Source of the DNA: Panagrolaimus kolymaensis
Lineage: Eukaryota > Nematoda > Chromadorea > Rhabditida > Panagrolaimidae
Assembly: GCA_028622995.1 (NCBI GenBank)
Contig: JAJQJQ010000014.1
Location: forward strand, 4,554,247 to 4,618,246
Direction of reading: 5' to 3'
Length of the DNA: 64,000 nt
Shown: in pieces, positions 28,073 through 42,092 of the stretch
How positions within the stretch are numbered: the first letter of the stretch is position 1
Layout of the letters: each line of letters begins with the position of its first letter
The notes under the pieces: generated by a model
Databases searched by the model: none
Seen by the model: only the letters and a program-made list of their open reading frames with translations
What the model was told of the DNA's origin: nothing
Position numbers and translations under genes: made by a program

Positions 28073-30929
28073 TGAAAAAATTAACTCAAATCGAGTATGT
28101 GATTTGGAGATTCTTAAAATAGCTTCTTTATGAACGCTTTCATTTATTTTCATAGAGGGAAAGATTTTATTTTTGTCGCTGTCAAAATTAGAAACAAAAA
28201 ATATTATTTGAAAAAATTAACTCAAATCGAGTATGTGATTTGGAGATTCTTAAAATAGCTTCTTTATGAACGCTTTCATTTATTTTCATAGAGGGAAAGA
28301 TTTTATTTTTGTCGCTGTCAAAATTAGAAACAAAAAATATAATTTGAAAAAATTAACTCAAATCGAGTATGTGATTTGGAGATTCTTAAAATAGCTTCTT
28401 TATGAACGCTTTCATTTATTTTCATAGAGGGAAAGATTTTATTTTTGTCGCTGTCAAAATTAGAAACAAAAAATATTATTTGAAAAAATTAACTCAAATC
28501 GAGTATGTGATTTGGAGATTCTTAAAATAGCTTCTTTATGAACGCTTTCATTTATTTTCATAGAGGGAAAGATTTTATTTTTGTCGCTGTCAAAATTAGA
28601 AACAAAAAATATTATTTGAAAAAATTAATTCAAATCGAGTATGTGATTTGGAGATTCTTAAAATAGCTTCTTTATGAACGCTTTCATTTATTTTCATAGA
28701 GGGAAAGATTTTATTTTTGTCGCTGTCAAAATTAAAAACAAAAAATATTATTTGAAAAAATTAATTCAAATCGAGTATGTGATTTGGAGATTCTTAAAAT
28801 AGCTTCTTTATGAACGCTTTCATTTATTTTCATAGAGGGAAAGATTTTATTTTTGTCGCTGTCAAAATTAGAAACAAAAAATATTATTTGAAAAAATTAA
28901 TTCAAATCGAGTATGTGATTTGGAGATTCTTAAAATAGCTTCTTTATGAACGCTTTCATTTATTTTTATAGAGGGAAAGATTTTATTTTTGTCGCTGTCA
29001 AAATTAGAAACAAAAAATATTATTTGAAAAAATTAATTCAAATCGAGTATGTGATTTGGAGATTCTTAAAATAGCTTCTTTATGAACGCTTTCATTTATT
29101 TTCATAGAGGGAAAGATTTTATTTTTGTCGCTGTCAAAATTAAAAACAAAAAATATTATTTGAAAAAATTAATTCAAATCGAGTATGTGATTTGGAGATT
29201 CTTAAAATAGCTTCTTTATGAACGCTTGCATTTATTTTTATAGAGGGAAAGATTTTATTTTTGTCGCTGTCAAAATTAGAAACAAAAAATATTATTTGAA
29301 AAAATTAATTCAAATCGAGTATGTGATTTGGAGATTCTTAAAATAGCTTCTTTATGAACGCTTTCATTTATTTTTATAGAGGGAAAGATTTTATTTTTGT
29401 CGCTGTCAAAATTAGAAACAAAAAATATTATTTGAAAAAATTAATTCAAATCGAGTATGTGATTTGGAGATTCTTAAAATAGCTTCTTTATGAACGCTTT
29501 CATTTATTTTCATAGAGGGAAAGATTTTTTTTTTGTCGCTGTCAAAATTAAAAACAAAAAATATTATTTGAAAAAATTAATTCAAATCGAGTATGTGATT
29601 TGGAGATTCTTAAAATAGCTTCTTTATGAACGCTTTCATTTATTTTCATAGAGGGAAAGATTTTATTTTTTTCGCTGTCAAAATTAAAAACAAAAAATAT
29701 TATTTGAAAAAATTAATTCAAATCGAGTATGTGATTTGGAGATTCTTAAAATAGCTTCTTTATGAACGCTTGCATTTAAATTTTGTTGAAGAAATTTATT
29801 AATTTTTGTCGTTGTCAAAATTAGAAACAAAAAATATTATTTGAAAAAATTAATCCAAATCGAGTATGTGATTTGGAGATTCTTAAAATAGCTTCTTTAT
29901 GAACGCTTTCATTTATTTTCATAGAGGGAAAGATTTTATTTTTGTCGCTGTCAAAATTAAAAACAAAAAATATTATTTGAAAAAATTAATTCAAATCGAG
30001 TATGTGATTTGGAGATTCTTAAAATAGCTTCTTTATGAACGCTTTCATTTATTTTTATAGAGGGAAAGATTTTATTTTTGTCGCTGTCAAAATTAGAAAC
30101 AAAAAATATTATTTGAAAAAATTAATTCAAATCGAGTATGTGATTTGGAGATTCTTAAAATAGCTTCTTTATGAACGCTTTCATTTATTTTTATAGAGGG
30201 AAAGATTTTATTTTTGTCGCTGTCAAAATTAGAAACAAAAAATATTATTTGAAAAAATTAATTCAAATCGAGTATGTGATTTGGAGATTCTTAAAATAGC
30301 TTCTTTATGAACGCTTGCATTTATTTTCATAGAGGGAAAGATTTTATTTTTGTCGCTGTCAAAATTAAAAACAAAAAATATTATTTGAAAAAATTAATTC
30401 AAATCGAGTATGTGATTTGGAGATTCTTAAAATAGCTTCTTTATGAACGCTTTCATTTATTTTTATAGAGGGAAAGATTTTATTTTTGTCGCTGTCAAAA
30501 TTAGAAACAAAAAATATTATTTGAAAAAATTAATTCAAATCGAGTATGTGATTTGGAGATTCTTAAAATAGCTTCTTTATGAACGCTTTCATTTATTTTC
30601 ATAGAGGGAAAGATTTTATTTTTGTCGCTGTCAAAATTAAAAACAAAAAATATTATTTGAAAAAATTAATTCAAATCGAGTATGTGATTTGGAGATTCTT
30701 AAAATAGCTTCTTTATGAACGCTTTCATTTATTTTTATAGAGGGAAAGATTTTATTTTTGTCGCTGTCAAAATTAGAAACAAAAAATATTATTTGAAAAA
30801 ATTAATTCAAATCGAGTATGTGATTTGGAGATTCTTAAAATAGCTTCTTTATGAACGCTTTCATTTATTTTCATAGAGGGAAAGATTTTATTTTTGTCGC
30901 TGTCAAAATTAAAAACAAAAAATATTATT

Positions 30930-32833
30930 TGAAAAAATTAATTCAAATCGAGTATGTGATTTGGAGATTCTTAAAATAGCTTCTTTATGAACGCTTTCAT
31001 TTATTTTTATAGAGGGGAAGATTTTATTTTTGTCGCTGTCAAAATTAGAAACAAAAAATATTATTTGAAAAAATTAATTCAAATCGAGTATGTGATTTGG
31101 AGATTCTTAAAATAGCTTCTTTATGAACGCTTTCATTTATTTTCATAGAGGGAAAGATTTTATTTTTGTCGCTGTCAAAATTAGAAACATAAAATATTAT
31201 TTGAAAAAATTAATTCAAATCGAGTATGTGATTTGGAGATTCTTAAAATAGCTTCTTTATGAACGCTTTCATTTATTTTTATAGAGGGAAAGATTTTATT
31301 TTTGTCGCTGTCAAAATTAGAAACAAAAAATATTATTTGAAAAAATTAATTCAAATCGAGTATGTGATTTGGAGATTCTTAAAATAGCTTCTTTATGAAC
31401 GCTTTCATTTATTTTCATAGAGGGAAAGATTTTATTTTTGTCGCTGTCAAAATTAAAAACAAAAAATATTATTTGAAAAAATTAATTCAAATCGTGTATG
31501 TGATTTGGAGATTCTTAAAATAGCTTCTTTATGAACGCTTTCATTTATTTTTATAGAGGGAAAGATTTTATTTTTGTCGCTGTCAAAATTAGAAACAAAA
31601 AATATTATTTGAAAAAATTAATTCAAATCGAGTATGTGATTTGGAGATTCTTAAAATAGCTTCTTTATGAACGCTTTCATTTATTTTTATAGAGGGAAAG
31701 ATTTTATTTTTGTCGCTGTCAAAATTAGAAACAAAAAATATTATTTGAAAAAATTAATTCAAATCGAGTATGTGATTTGGAGATTCTTAAAATAGCTTCT
31801 TTATGAACGCTTTCATTTATTTTCATAGAGGGAAAGATTTTATTTTTGTCGCTGTCAAAATTAAAAACAAAAAATATTATTTGAAAAAATTAATTCAAAT
31901 CGAGTATGTGATTTGGAGATTCTTAAAATAGCTTCTTTATGAACGCTTTCATTTATTTTTATAGAGGGGAAGATTTTATTTTTGTCGCTGTCAAAATTAG
32001 AAACAAAAAATATTATTTGAAAAAATTAATTCAAATCGAGTATGTGATTTGGAGATTCTTAAAATAGCTTCTTTATGAACGCTTTCATTTATTTTCATAG
32101 AGGGAAAGATTTTATTTTTGTCGCTGTCAAAATTAGAAACATAAAATATTATTTGAAAAAATTAATTCAAATCGAGTATGTGATTTGGAGATTCTTAAAA
32201 TAGCTTCTTTATGAACGCTTTCATTTATTTTTATAGAGGGAAAGATTTTATTTTTGTCGCTGTCAAAATTAGAAACAAAAAATATTATTTGAAAAAATTA
32301 ATTCAAATCGAGTATGTGATTTGGAGATTCTTAAAATAGCTTCTTTATGAACGCTTTCATTTATTTTCATAGAGGGAAAGATTTTATTTTTGTCGCTGTC
32401 AAAATTAAAAACAAAAAATATTATTTGAAAAAATTAATTCAAATCGTGTATGTGATTTGGAGATTCTTAAAATAGCTTCTTTATGAACGCTTTCATTTAT
32501 TTTTATAGAGGGAAAGATTTTATTTTTGTCGCTGTCAAAATTAGAAACAAAAAATATTATTTGAAAAAATTAATTCAAATCGAGTATGTGATTTGGAGAT
32601 TCTTAAAATAGCTTCTTTATGAACGCTTTCATTTATTTTTATAGAGGGAAAGATTTTATTTTTGTCGCTGTCAAAATTAGAAACAAAAAATATTATTTGA
32701 AAAAATTAATTCAAATCGAGTATGTGATTTGGAGATTCTTAAAATAGCTTCTTTATGAACGCTTTCATTTATTTTTATAGAGGGAAAGATTTTATTTTTG
32801 TCGCTGTCAAAATTAGAAACAAAAAATATTATT
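30930..32833. repeat. Higher-order repeat: 952-bp heptamer, two copies
   Basis: Three private variants recur at exactly 952 bp (7 x 136): AGAGGGGAAG at 31011 and 31963, TTAGAAACAT at 31181 and 32133, and ATCGTGTATG at 31491 and 32443. The copies are 30930-31881 and 31882-32833. They agree in type for six monomers; the seventh differs, and one extra monomer precedes a partial third copy, where TTAGAAACAT recurs at 33221, 1,088 bp (8 monomers) later. Confidence 0.9.
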
Positions 32834-35800
32834 TGAAAAAATTAATTCAAATCGAGTATGTGATTTGGAGATTCTTAAAATAGCTTCTTTATGAACGCTT
32901 TCATTTATTTTCATAGAGGGAAAGATTTTATTTTTGTCGCTGTCAAAATTAAAAACAAAAAATATTATTTGAAAAAATTAATTCAAATCGAGTATGTGAT
33001 TTGGAGATTCTTAAAATAGCTTCTTTATGAACGCTTTCATTTATTTTTATAGAGGGAAAGATTTTATTTTTGTCGCTGTCAAAATTAGAAACAAAAAATA
33101 TTATTTGAAAAAATTAATTCAAATCGAGTATGTGATTTGGAGATTCTTAAAATAGCTTCTTTATGAACGCTTTCATTTATTTTCATAGAGGGAAAGATTT
33201 TATTTTTGTCGCTGTCAAAATTAGAAACATAAAATATTATTTGAAAAAATTAATTCAAATCGAGTATGTGATTTGGAGATTCTTAAAATAGCTTCTTTAT
33301 GAACGCTTTCATTTATTTTCATAGAGGGAAAGATTTTATTTTTGTCGTTGTCAAAATTAAAAACAAAAAATATTATTTGAAAAAATTAATTCAAATCGAG
33401 TATGTGATTTGGAGATTCTTAAAATAGCTTCTTTATGAACGCTTTCATTTATTTTCATAGAGGGAAAGATTTTATTTTTGTCGTTGTCAAAATTAGAAAC
33501 AAAAAATATTATTTGAAAAAATTAATTCAAATCGAGTATGTGATTTGGAGATTCTTAAAATAGCTTCTTTATGAACGCTTTCATTTATTTTCATAGAGGG
33601 AAAGATTTTATTTTTGTCGTTGTCAAAATTAGAAACAAAAAATATTATTTGAAAAAATTAATTCAAATCGAGTATGTGATTTGGAGATTCTTAAAATAGC
33701 TTCTTTATGAACGCTTTCATTTATTTTCATAGAGGGAAAGATTTTATTTTTGTCGCTGTCAAAATTAAAAACAAAAAATATTATTTGAAAAAATTAATTC
33801 AAATCGAGTATGTGATTTGGAGATTCTTAAAATAGCTTCTTTATGAACGCTTTCATTTATTTTCATAGAGGGAAAGATTTTATTTTTGTCGTTGTCAAAA
33901 TTAGAAACAAAAAATATTATTTGAAAAAATTAATTCAAATCGAGTATGTGATTTGGAGATTCTTAAAATAGCTTCTTTATGAACGCTTTCATTTATTTTC
34001 ATAGAGGGAAAGATTTTATTTTTGTCGTTGTCAAAATTAGAAACAAAAAATATTATTTGAAAAAATTAATTCAAATCGAGTATGTGATTTGGAGATTCTT
34101 AAAATAGCTTCTTTATGAACGCTTTCATTTATTTTCATAGAGGGAAAGATTTTATTTTTGTCGCTGTCAAAATTAAAAACAAAAAATATTATTTGAAAAA
34201 ATTAATTCAAATCGAGTATGTGATTTGGAGATTCTTAAAATAGCTTCTTTATGAACGCTTTCATTTATTTTCATAGAGGGAAAGATTTTATTTTTGTCGT
34301 TGTCAAAATTAGAAACAAAAAATATTATTTGAAAAAATTAATTCAAATCGAGTATGTGATTTGGAGATTCTTAAAATAGCTTCTTTATGAACGCTTGCAT
34401 TTAAATTTTGTTGAAGAAATTTATTAATTTTTGTCGTTGTCAAAATTAGAAACAAAAAATATTATTTGAAAAAATTAACTCAAATCGAGTATGTGATTTG
34501 GAGATTCTTAAAATAGCTTCTTTATGAACGCTTTCATTTATTTTCATAGAGGGAAAGATTTTATTTTTGTCGTTGTCAAAATTAGAAACAAAAAATATTA
34601 TTTGAAAAAATTAATTCAAATCGAGTATGTGATTTGGAGATTCTTAAAATAGCTTCTTTATGAACGCTTTCATTTATTTTCATAGAGGGAAAGATTTTAT
34701 TTTTGTCGTTGTCAAAATTAGAAACAAAAAATATTATTTGAAAAAATTAATTCAAATCGAGTATGTGATTTGGAGATTCTTAAAATAGCTTCTTTATGAA
34801 CGCTTTCATTTATTTTCATAGAGGGAAAGATTTTATTTTTGTCGTTGTCAAAATTAGAAACAAAAAATATTATTTGAAAAAATTAATTCAAATCGAGTAT
34901 GTGATTTGGAGATTCTTAAAATAGCTTCTTTATGAACGCTTTCATTTATTTTCATAGAGGGAAAGATTTTATTTTTGTCGTTGTCAAAATTAGAAACAAA
35001 AAATATTATTTGAAAAAATTAATTCAAATCGAGTATGTGATTTGGAGATTCTTAAAATAGCTTCTTTATGAACGCTTTCATTTATTTTCATAGAGGGAAA
35101 GATTTTATTTTTGTCGTTGTCAAAATTAGAAACAAAAAATATTATTTGAAAAAATTAATTCAAATCGAGTATGTGATTTGGAGATTCTTAAAATAGCTTC
35201 TTTATGAACGCTTTCATTTATTTTCATAGAGGGAAAGATTTTATTTTTGTCGCTGTCAAAATTAAAAACAAAAAATATTATTTGAAAAAATTAATTCAAA
35301 TCGAGTATGTGATTTGGAGATTCTTAAAATAGCTTCTTTATGAACGCTTTCATTTATTTTCATAGAGGGAAAGATTTTATTTTTGTCGTTGTCAAAATTA
35401 GAAACAAAAAATATTATTTGAAAAAATTAATTCAAATCGAGTATGTGATTTGGAGATTCTTAAAATAGCTTCTTTATGAACGCTTTCATTTATTTTCATA
35501 GAGGGAAAGATTTTATTTTTGTCGTTGTCAAAATTAGAAACAAAAAATATTATTTGAAAAAATTAATTCAAATCGAGTATGTGATTTGGAGATTCTTAAA
35601 ATAGCTTCTTTATGAACGCTTTCATTTATTTTCATAGAGGGAAAGATTTTATTTTTGTCGCTGTCAAAATTAAAAACAAAAAATATTATTTGAAAAAATT
35701 AATTCAAATCGAGTATGTGATTTGGAGATTCTTAAAATAGCTTCTTTATGAACGCTTTCATTTATTTTCATAGAGGGAAAGATTTTATTTTTGTCGTTGT

Positions 35801-37323
35801 CAAAATTAGAAACAAAAAATATTATTTGAAAAAATTAATTCAAATCGAGTATGTGATTTGGAGATTCTTAAAATAGCTTCTTTATGAACGCTTGCATTTA
35901 AATTTTGTTGAAGAAATTTATTAATTTTTGTCGTTGTCAAAATTAGAAACAAAAAATATTATTTGAAAAAATTAACTCAAATCGAGTATGTGATTTGGAG
36001 ATTCTTAAAATAGCTTCTTTATGAACGCTTTCATTTATTTTCATAGAGGGAAAGATTTTATTTTTGTCGCTGTCAAAATTAGAAACAAAAAATATTATTT
36101 GAAAAAATTAATTCAAATCGAGTATGTGATTTGGAGATTCTTAAAATAGCTTCTTTATGAACGCTTTCATTTATTTTCATAGAGGGAAAGATTTTATTTT
36201 TGTCGCTGTCAAAATTAGAAACATAAAATATTATTTGAAAAAATTAATTCAAATCGAGTATGTGATTTGGAGATTCTTAAAATAGCTTCTTTATGAACGC
36301 TTTCATTTATTTTCATAGAGGGAAAGATTTTATTTTTGTCGTTGTCAAAATTAAAAACAAAAAATATTATTTGAAAAAATTAATTCAAATCGAGTATGTG
36401 ATTTGGAGATTCTTAAAATAGCTTTTTTATGAACGCTTTCATTTATTTTCATAGAGGGAAAGATTTTATTTTTGTCGCTGTCAAAATTAAAAACAAAAAA
36501 TATTATTTGAAAAAATTAATTCAAATCGAGTATGTGATTTGGAGATTCTTAAAATAGCTTCTTTATGAACGCTTTCATTTATTTTCATAGAGGGAAAGAT
36601 TTTATTTTTGTCGTTGTCAAAATTAAAAACAAAAAATATTATTTGAAAAAATTAATTCAAATCGAGTATGTGATTTGGAGATTCTTAAAATAGCTTCTTT
36701 ATGAACGCTTTCATTTATTTTCATAGAGGGAAAGATTTTATTTTTGTCGCTGTCAAAATTAAAAACAAAAAATATTATTTGAAAAAATTAATTCAAATCG
36801 AGTATGTGATTTGGAGATTCTTAAAATAGCTTCTTTATGAACGCTTTCATTTATTTTCATAGAGGGAAAGATTTTATTTTTGTCGCTGTCAAAATTAGAA
36901 ACATAAAATATTATTTGAAAAAATTAATTCAAATCGAGTATGTGATTTGGAGATTCTTAAAATAGCTTCTTTATGAACGCTTTCATTTATTTTCATAGAG
37001 GGAAAGATTTTATTTTTGTCGCTGTCAAAATTAAAAACAAAAAATATTATTTGAAAAAATTAATTCAAATCGAGTATGTGATTTGGAGATTCTTAAAATA
37101 GCTTCTTTATGAACGCTTTCATTTATTTTCATAGAGGGAAAGATTTTATTTTTGTCGTTGTCAAAATTAGAAACAAAAAATATTATTTGAAAAAATTAAT
37201 TCAAATCGAGTATGTGATTTGGAGATTCTTAAAATAGCTTCTTTATGAACGCTTTCATTTATTTTCATTGAGGGAAAGATTTTATTTTTGTCGTTGTCAA
37301 AATTAAAAACAAAAAATATTATT

Positions 37324-38683
37324 TGAAAAAATTAATTCAAATCGAGTATGTGATTTGGAGATTCTTAAAATAGCTTCTTTATGAACGCTTTCATTTATTT
37401 TCATAGAGGGAAAGATTTTATTTTTGTCGCTGTCAAAATTAAAAACAAAAAATATTATTTGAAAAAATTAATTCAAATCGAGTATGTGATTTGGAGATTC
37501 TTAAAATAGCTTCTTTATGAACGCTTTCATTTATTTTCATAGAGGGAAAGATTTTATTTTTGTCGCTGTCAAAATTAAAAACAAAAAATATTATTTGAAA
37601 AAATTAATTCAAATCGAGTATGTGATTTGGAGATTCTTAAAATAGCTTCTTTATGAACGCTTTCATTTATTTTCATAGAGGGAAAGATTTTATTTTTGTC
37701 GTTGTCAAAATTAGAAACAAAAAATATTATTTGAAAAAATTAATTCAAATCGAGTATGTGATTTGGAGATTCTTAAAATAGCTTCTTTATGAACGCTTTC
37801 ATTTATTTTCATAGAGGGAAAGATTTTATTTTTGTCGTTGTCAAAATTAGAAACAAAAAATATTATTTGAAAAAATTAATTCAAATCGAGTATGTGATTT
37901 GGAGATTCTTAAAATAGCTTCTTTATGAACGCTTTCATTTATTTTCATAGAGGGAAAGATTTTATTTTTGTCGTTGTCAAAATTAGAAACAAAAAAGATT
38001 ATTTGAAAAAATTAATTCAAATCGAGTATGTGATTTGGAGATTCTTAAAATAGCTTCTTTATGAACGCTTTCATTTATTTTCATAGAGGGAAAGATTTTA
38101 TTTTTGTCGCTGTCAAAATTAAAAACAAAAAATATTATTTGAAAAAATTAATTCAAATCGAGTATGTGATTTGGAGATTCTTAAAATAGCTTCTTTATGA
38201 ACGCTTTCATTTATTTTCATAGAGGGAAAGATTTTATTTTTGTCGCTGTCAAAATTAAAAACAAAAAATATTATTTGAAAAAATTAATTCAAATCGAGTA
38301 TGTGATTTGGAGATTCTTAAAATAGCTTCTTTATGAACGCTTTCATTTATTTTCATAGAGGGAAAGATTTTATTTTTGTCGTTGTCAAAATTAGAAACAA
38401 AAAATATTATTTGAAAAAATTAATTCAAATCGAGTATGTGATTTGGAGATTCTTAAATTAGCTTCTTTATGAACGCTTTCATTTATTTTCATAGAGGGAA
38501 AGATTTTATTTTTGTCGTTGTCAAAATTAGAAACAAAAAATATTATTTGAAAAAATTAATTCAAATCGAGTATGTGATTTGGAGATTCTTAAAATAGCTT
38601 CTTTATGAACGCTTTCATTTATTTTCATAGAGGGAAAGATTTTATTTTTGTCGTTGTCAAAATTAGAAACAAAAAAGATTATT
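37324..38683. repeat. Higher-order repeat: 680-bp pentamer, two copies
   Basis: Two five-monomer blocks (37324-38003 and 38004-38683) share the order CGCTG/ATTAAAAAC twice, CGTTG/ATTAGAAAC twice, then CGTTG with the private variant AAAAAAGATT. The private variant lies at 37991 and 38671, 680 bp apart. A substitution near 38,457 (CTTAAATTAG) distinguishes the second copy. Confidence 0.85.
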
Positions 38684-40047
38684 TGAAAAAATTAATTCAA
38701 ATCGAGTATGTGATTTGGAGATTCTTAAAATAGCTTCTTTATGAACGCTTTCATTTATTTTCATAGAGGGAAAGATTTTATTTTTGTCGTTGTCAAAATT
38801 AGAAACAAAAAATATTATTTGAAAAAATTAATTCAAATCGAGTATGTGATTTGGAGATTCTTAAAATAGCTTCTTTATGAACGCTTTCATTTATTTTCAT
38901 AGAGGGAAAGATTTTATTTTTGTCGCTGTCAAAATTAGAAACATAAAATATTATTTGAAAAAATTAATTCAAATCGAGTATGTGATTTGGAGATTCTTAA
39001 AATAGCTTCTTTATGAACGCTTTCATTTATTTTCATAGAGGGAAAGATTTTATTTTTGTCGTTGTCAAAATTAGAAACAAAAAATATTATTTGAAAAAAT
39101 TAATTCAAATCGAGTATGTGATTTGGAGATTCTTAAAATAGCTTCTTTATGAACGCTTGCATTTAAATTTTGTTGAAGAAATTTATTAATTTTTGTCGTT
39201 GTCAAAATTAGAAACAAAAAATATTATTTGAAAAAATTAACTCAAATCGAGTATGTGATTTGGAGATTCTTAAAATAGCTTCTTTATGAACGCTTGCATT
39301 TAAATTTTGTTGAAGAAATTTATTAATTTTTGTCGTTGTCAAAATTAGAAACAAAAAATATTATTTGAAAAAATTAATTCAAATCGAGTATGTGATTTGG
39401 AGATTCTTAAAATAGCTTCTTTATGAACGCTTTCATTTATTTTCATAGAGGGAAAGATTTTATTTTTGTCGCTGTCAAAATTAGAAACAAAAAATATTAT
39501 TTGAAAAAATTAATTCAAATCGAGTATGTGATTTGGAGATTCTTAAAATAGCTTCTTTATGAACGCTTTCATTTATTTTCATAGAGGGAAAGATTTTATT
39601 TTTGTCGCTGTCAAAATTAGAAACAAAAAATATTATTTGAAAAAATTAATTCAAATCGAGTATGTGATTTGGAGATTCTTAAAATAGCTTCTTTATGAAC
39701 GCTTTCATTTATTTTCATAGAGGGAAAGATTTTATTTTTGTCGCTGTCAAAATTAGAAACAAAAAATATTATTTGAAAAAATTAACTCAAATCGAGTATG
39801 TGATTTGGAGATTCTTAAAATAGCTTCTTTATGAACGCTTGCATTTAAATTTTGTTGAAGAAATTTATTAATTTTTGTCGTTGTCAAAATTAGAAACAAA
39901 AAATATTATTTGAAAAAATTAATTCAAATCGAGTATGTGATTTGGAGATTCTTAAAATAGCTTCTTTATGAACGCTTGCATTTAAATTTTGTTGAAGAAA
40001 TTTATTAATTTTTGTCGTTGTCAAAATTAGAAACAAAAAATATTATT

Positions 40048-42092
40048 TGAAAAAATTAATTCAAATCGAGTATGTGATTTGGAGATTCTTAAAATAGCTT
40101 CTTTATGAACGCTTTCATTTATTTTTATAGAGGGAAAGATTTTATTTTTGTCGCTGTCAAAATTAGAAACAAAAAATATTATTTGAAAAAATTAATTCAA
40201 ATCGAGTATGTGATTTGGAGATTCTTAAAATAGCTTCTTTATGAACGCTTTCATTTATTTTCATAGAGGGAAAGATTTTATTTTTGTCGCTGTCAAAATT
40301 AGAAACAAAAAATATTATTTGAAAAAATTAACTCAAATCGAGTATGTGATTTGGAGATTCTTAAAATAGCTTCTTTATGAACGCTTGCATTTAAATTTTG
40401 TTGAAGAAATTTATTAATTTTTGTCGTTGTCAAAATTAGAAACAAAAAATATTATTTGAAAAAATTAATTCAAATCGAGTATGTGATTTGGAGATTCTTA
40501 AAATAGCTTCTTTATGAACGCTTTCATTTATTTTCATAGAGGGAAAGATTTTATTTTTGTCGCTGTCAAAATTAGAAACAAAAAATATTATTTGAAAAAA
40601 TTAATTCAAATCGAGTATGTGATTTGGAGATTCTTAAAATAGCTTCTTTATGAACGCTTTCATTTATTTTCATAGAGGGAAAGATTTTATTTTTGTCGCT
40701 GTCAAAATTAGAAACAAAAAATATTATTTGAAAAAATTAACTCAAATCGAGTATGTGATTTGGAGATTCTTAAAATAGCTTCTTTATGAACGCTTGCATT
40801 TAAATTTTGTTGAAGAAATTTATTAATTTTTGTCGTTGTCAAAATTAGAAACAAAAAATATTATTTGAAAAAATTAATTCAAATCGAGTATGTGATTTGG
40901 AGATTCTTAAAATAGCTTCTTTATGAACGCTTTCATTTATTTTCATAGAGGGAAAGATTTTATTTTTGTCGCTGTCAAAATTAGAAACAAAAAATATTAT
41001 TTGAAAAAATTAATTCAAATCGAGTATGTGATTTGGAGATTCTTAAAATAGCTTCTTTATGAACGCTTTCATTTATTTTCATAGAGGGAAAGATTTTATT
41101 TTTGTCGCTGTCAAAATTAGAAACAAAAAATATTATTTGAAAAAATTAACTCAAATCGAGTATGTGATTTGGAGATTCTTAAAATAGCTTCTTTATGAAC
41201 GCTTGCATTTAAATTTTGTTGAAGAAATTTATTAATTTTTGTCGTTGTCAAAATTAGAAACAAAAAATATTATTTGAAAAAATTAATTCAAATCGAGTAT
41301 GTGATTTGGAGATTCTTAAAATAGCTTCTTTATGAACGCTTTCATTTATTTTCATAGAGGGAAAGATTTTATTTTTGTCGCTGTCAAAATTAGAAACAAA
41401 AAATATTATTTGAAAAAATTAATTCAAATCGAGTATGTGATTTGGAGATTCTTAAAATAGCTTCTTTATGAACGCTTTCATTTATTTTCATAGAGGGAAA
41501 GATTTTATTTTTGTCGCTGTCAAAATTAGAAACAAAAAATATTATTTGAAAAAATTAACTCAAATCGAGTATGTGATTTGGAGATTCTTAAAATAGCTTC
41601 TTTATGAACGCTTGCATTTAAATTTTGTTGAAGAAATTTATTAATTTTTGTCGTTGTCAAAATTAGAAACAAAAAATATTATTTGAAAAAATTAATTCAA
41701 ATCGAGTATGTGATTTGGAGATTCTTAAAATAGCTTCTTTATGAACGCTTTCATTTATTTTCATAGAGGGAAAGATTTTATTTTTGTCGCTGTCAAAATT
41801 AGAAACAAAAAATATTATTTGAAAAAATTAATTCAAATCGAGTATGTGATTTGGAGATTCTTAAAATAGCTTCTTTATGAACGCTTTCATTTATTTTCAT
41901 AGAGGGAAAGATTTTATTTTTGTCGCTGTCAAAATTAGAAACAAAAAATATTATTTGAAAAAATTAACTCAAATCGAGTATGTGATTTGGAGATTCTTAA
42001 AATAGCTTCTTTATGAACGCTTGCATTTAAATTTTGTTGAAGAAATTTATTAATTTTTGTCGTTGTCAAAATTAGAAACAAAAAATATTATT
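40048..42092. repeat. Higher-order repeat: 409-bp trimer, five copies
   Basis: Five trimers start at 40048, 40457, 40866, 41275 and 41684. Each has two derived A monomers (AATTCAAAT, CGCTTTC) and one B monomer (AACTCAAAT, CGCTTGC), giving 136 + 136 + 137 = 409 bp. The first copy differs by TTTTTATAG in its first monomer; by eye the rest look identical. This is the most regular block in the window and lies close to the edge of the gene island. Confidence 0.92.
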
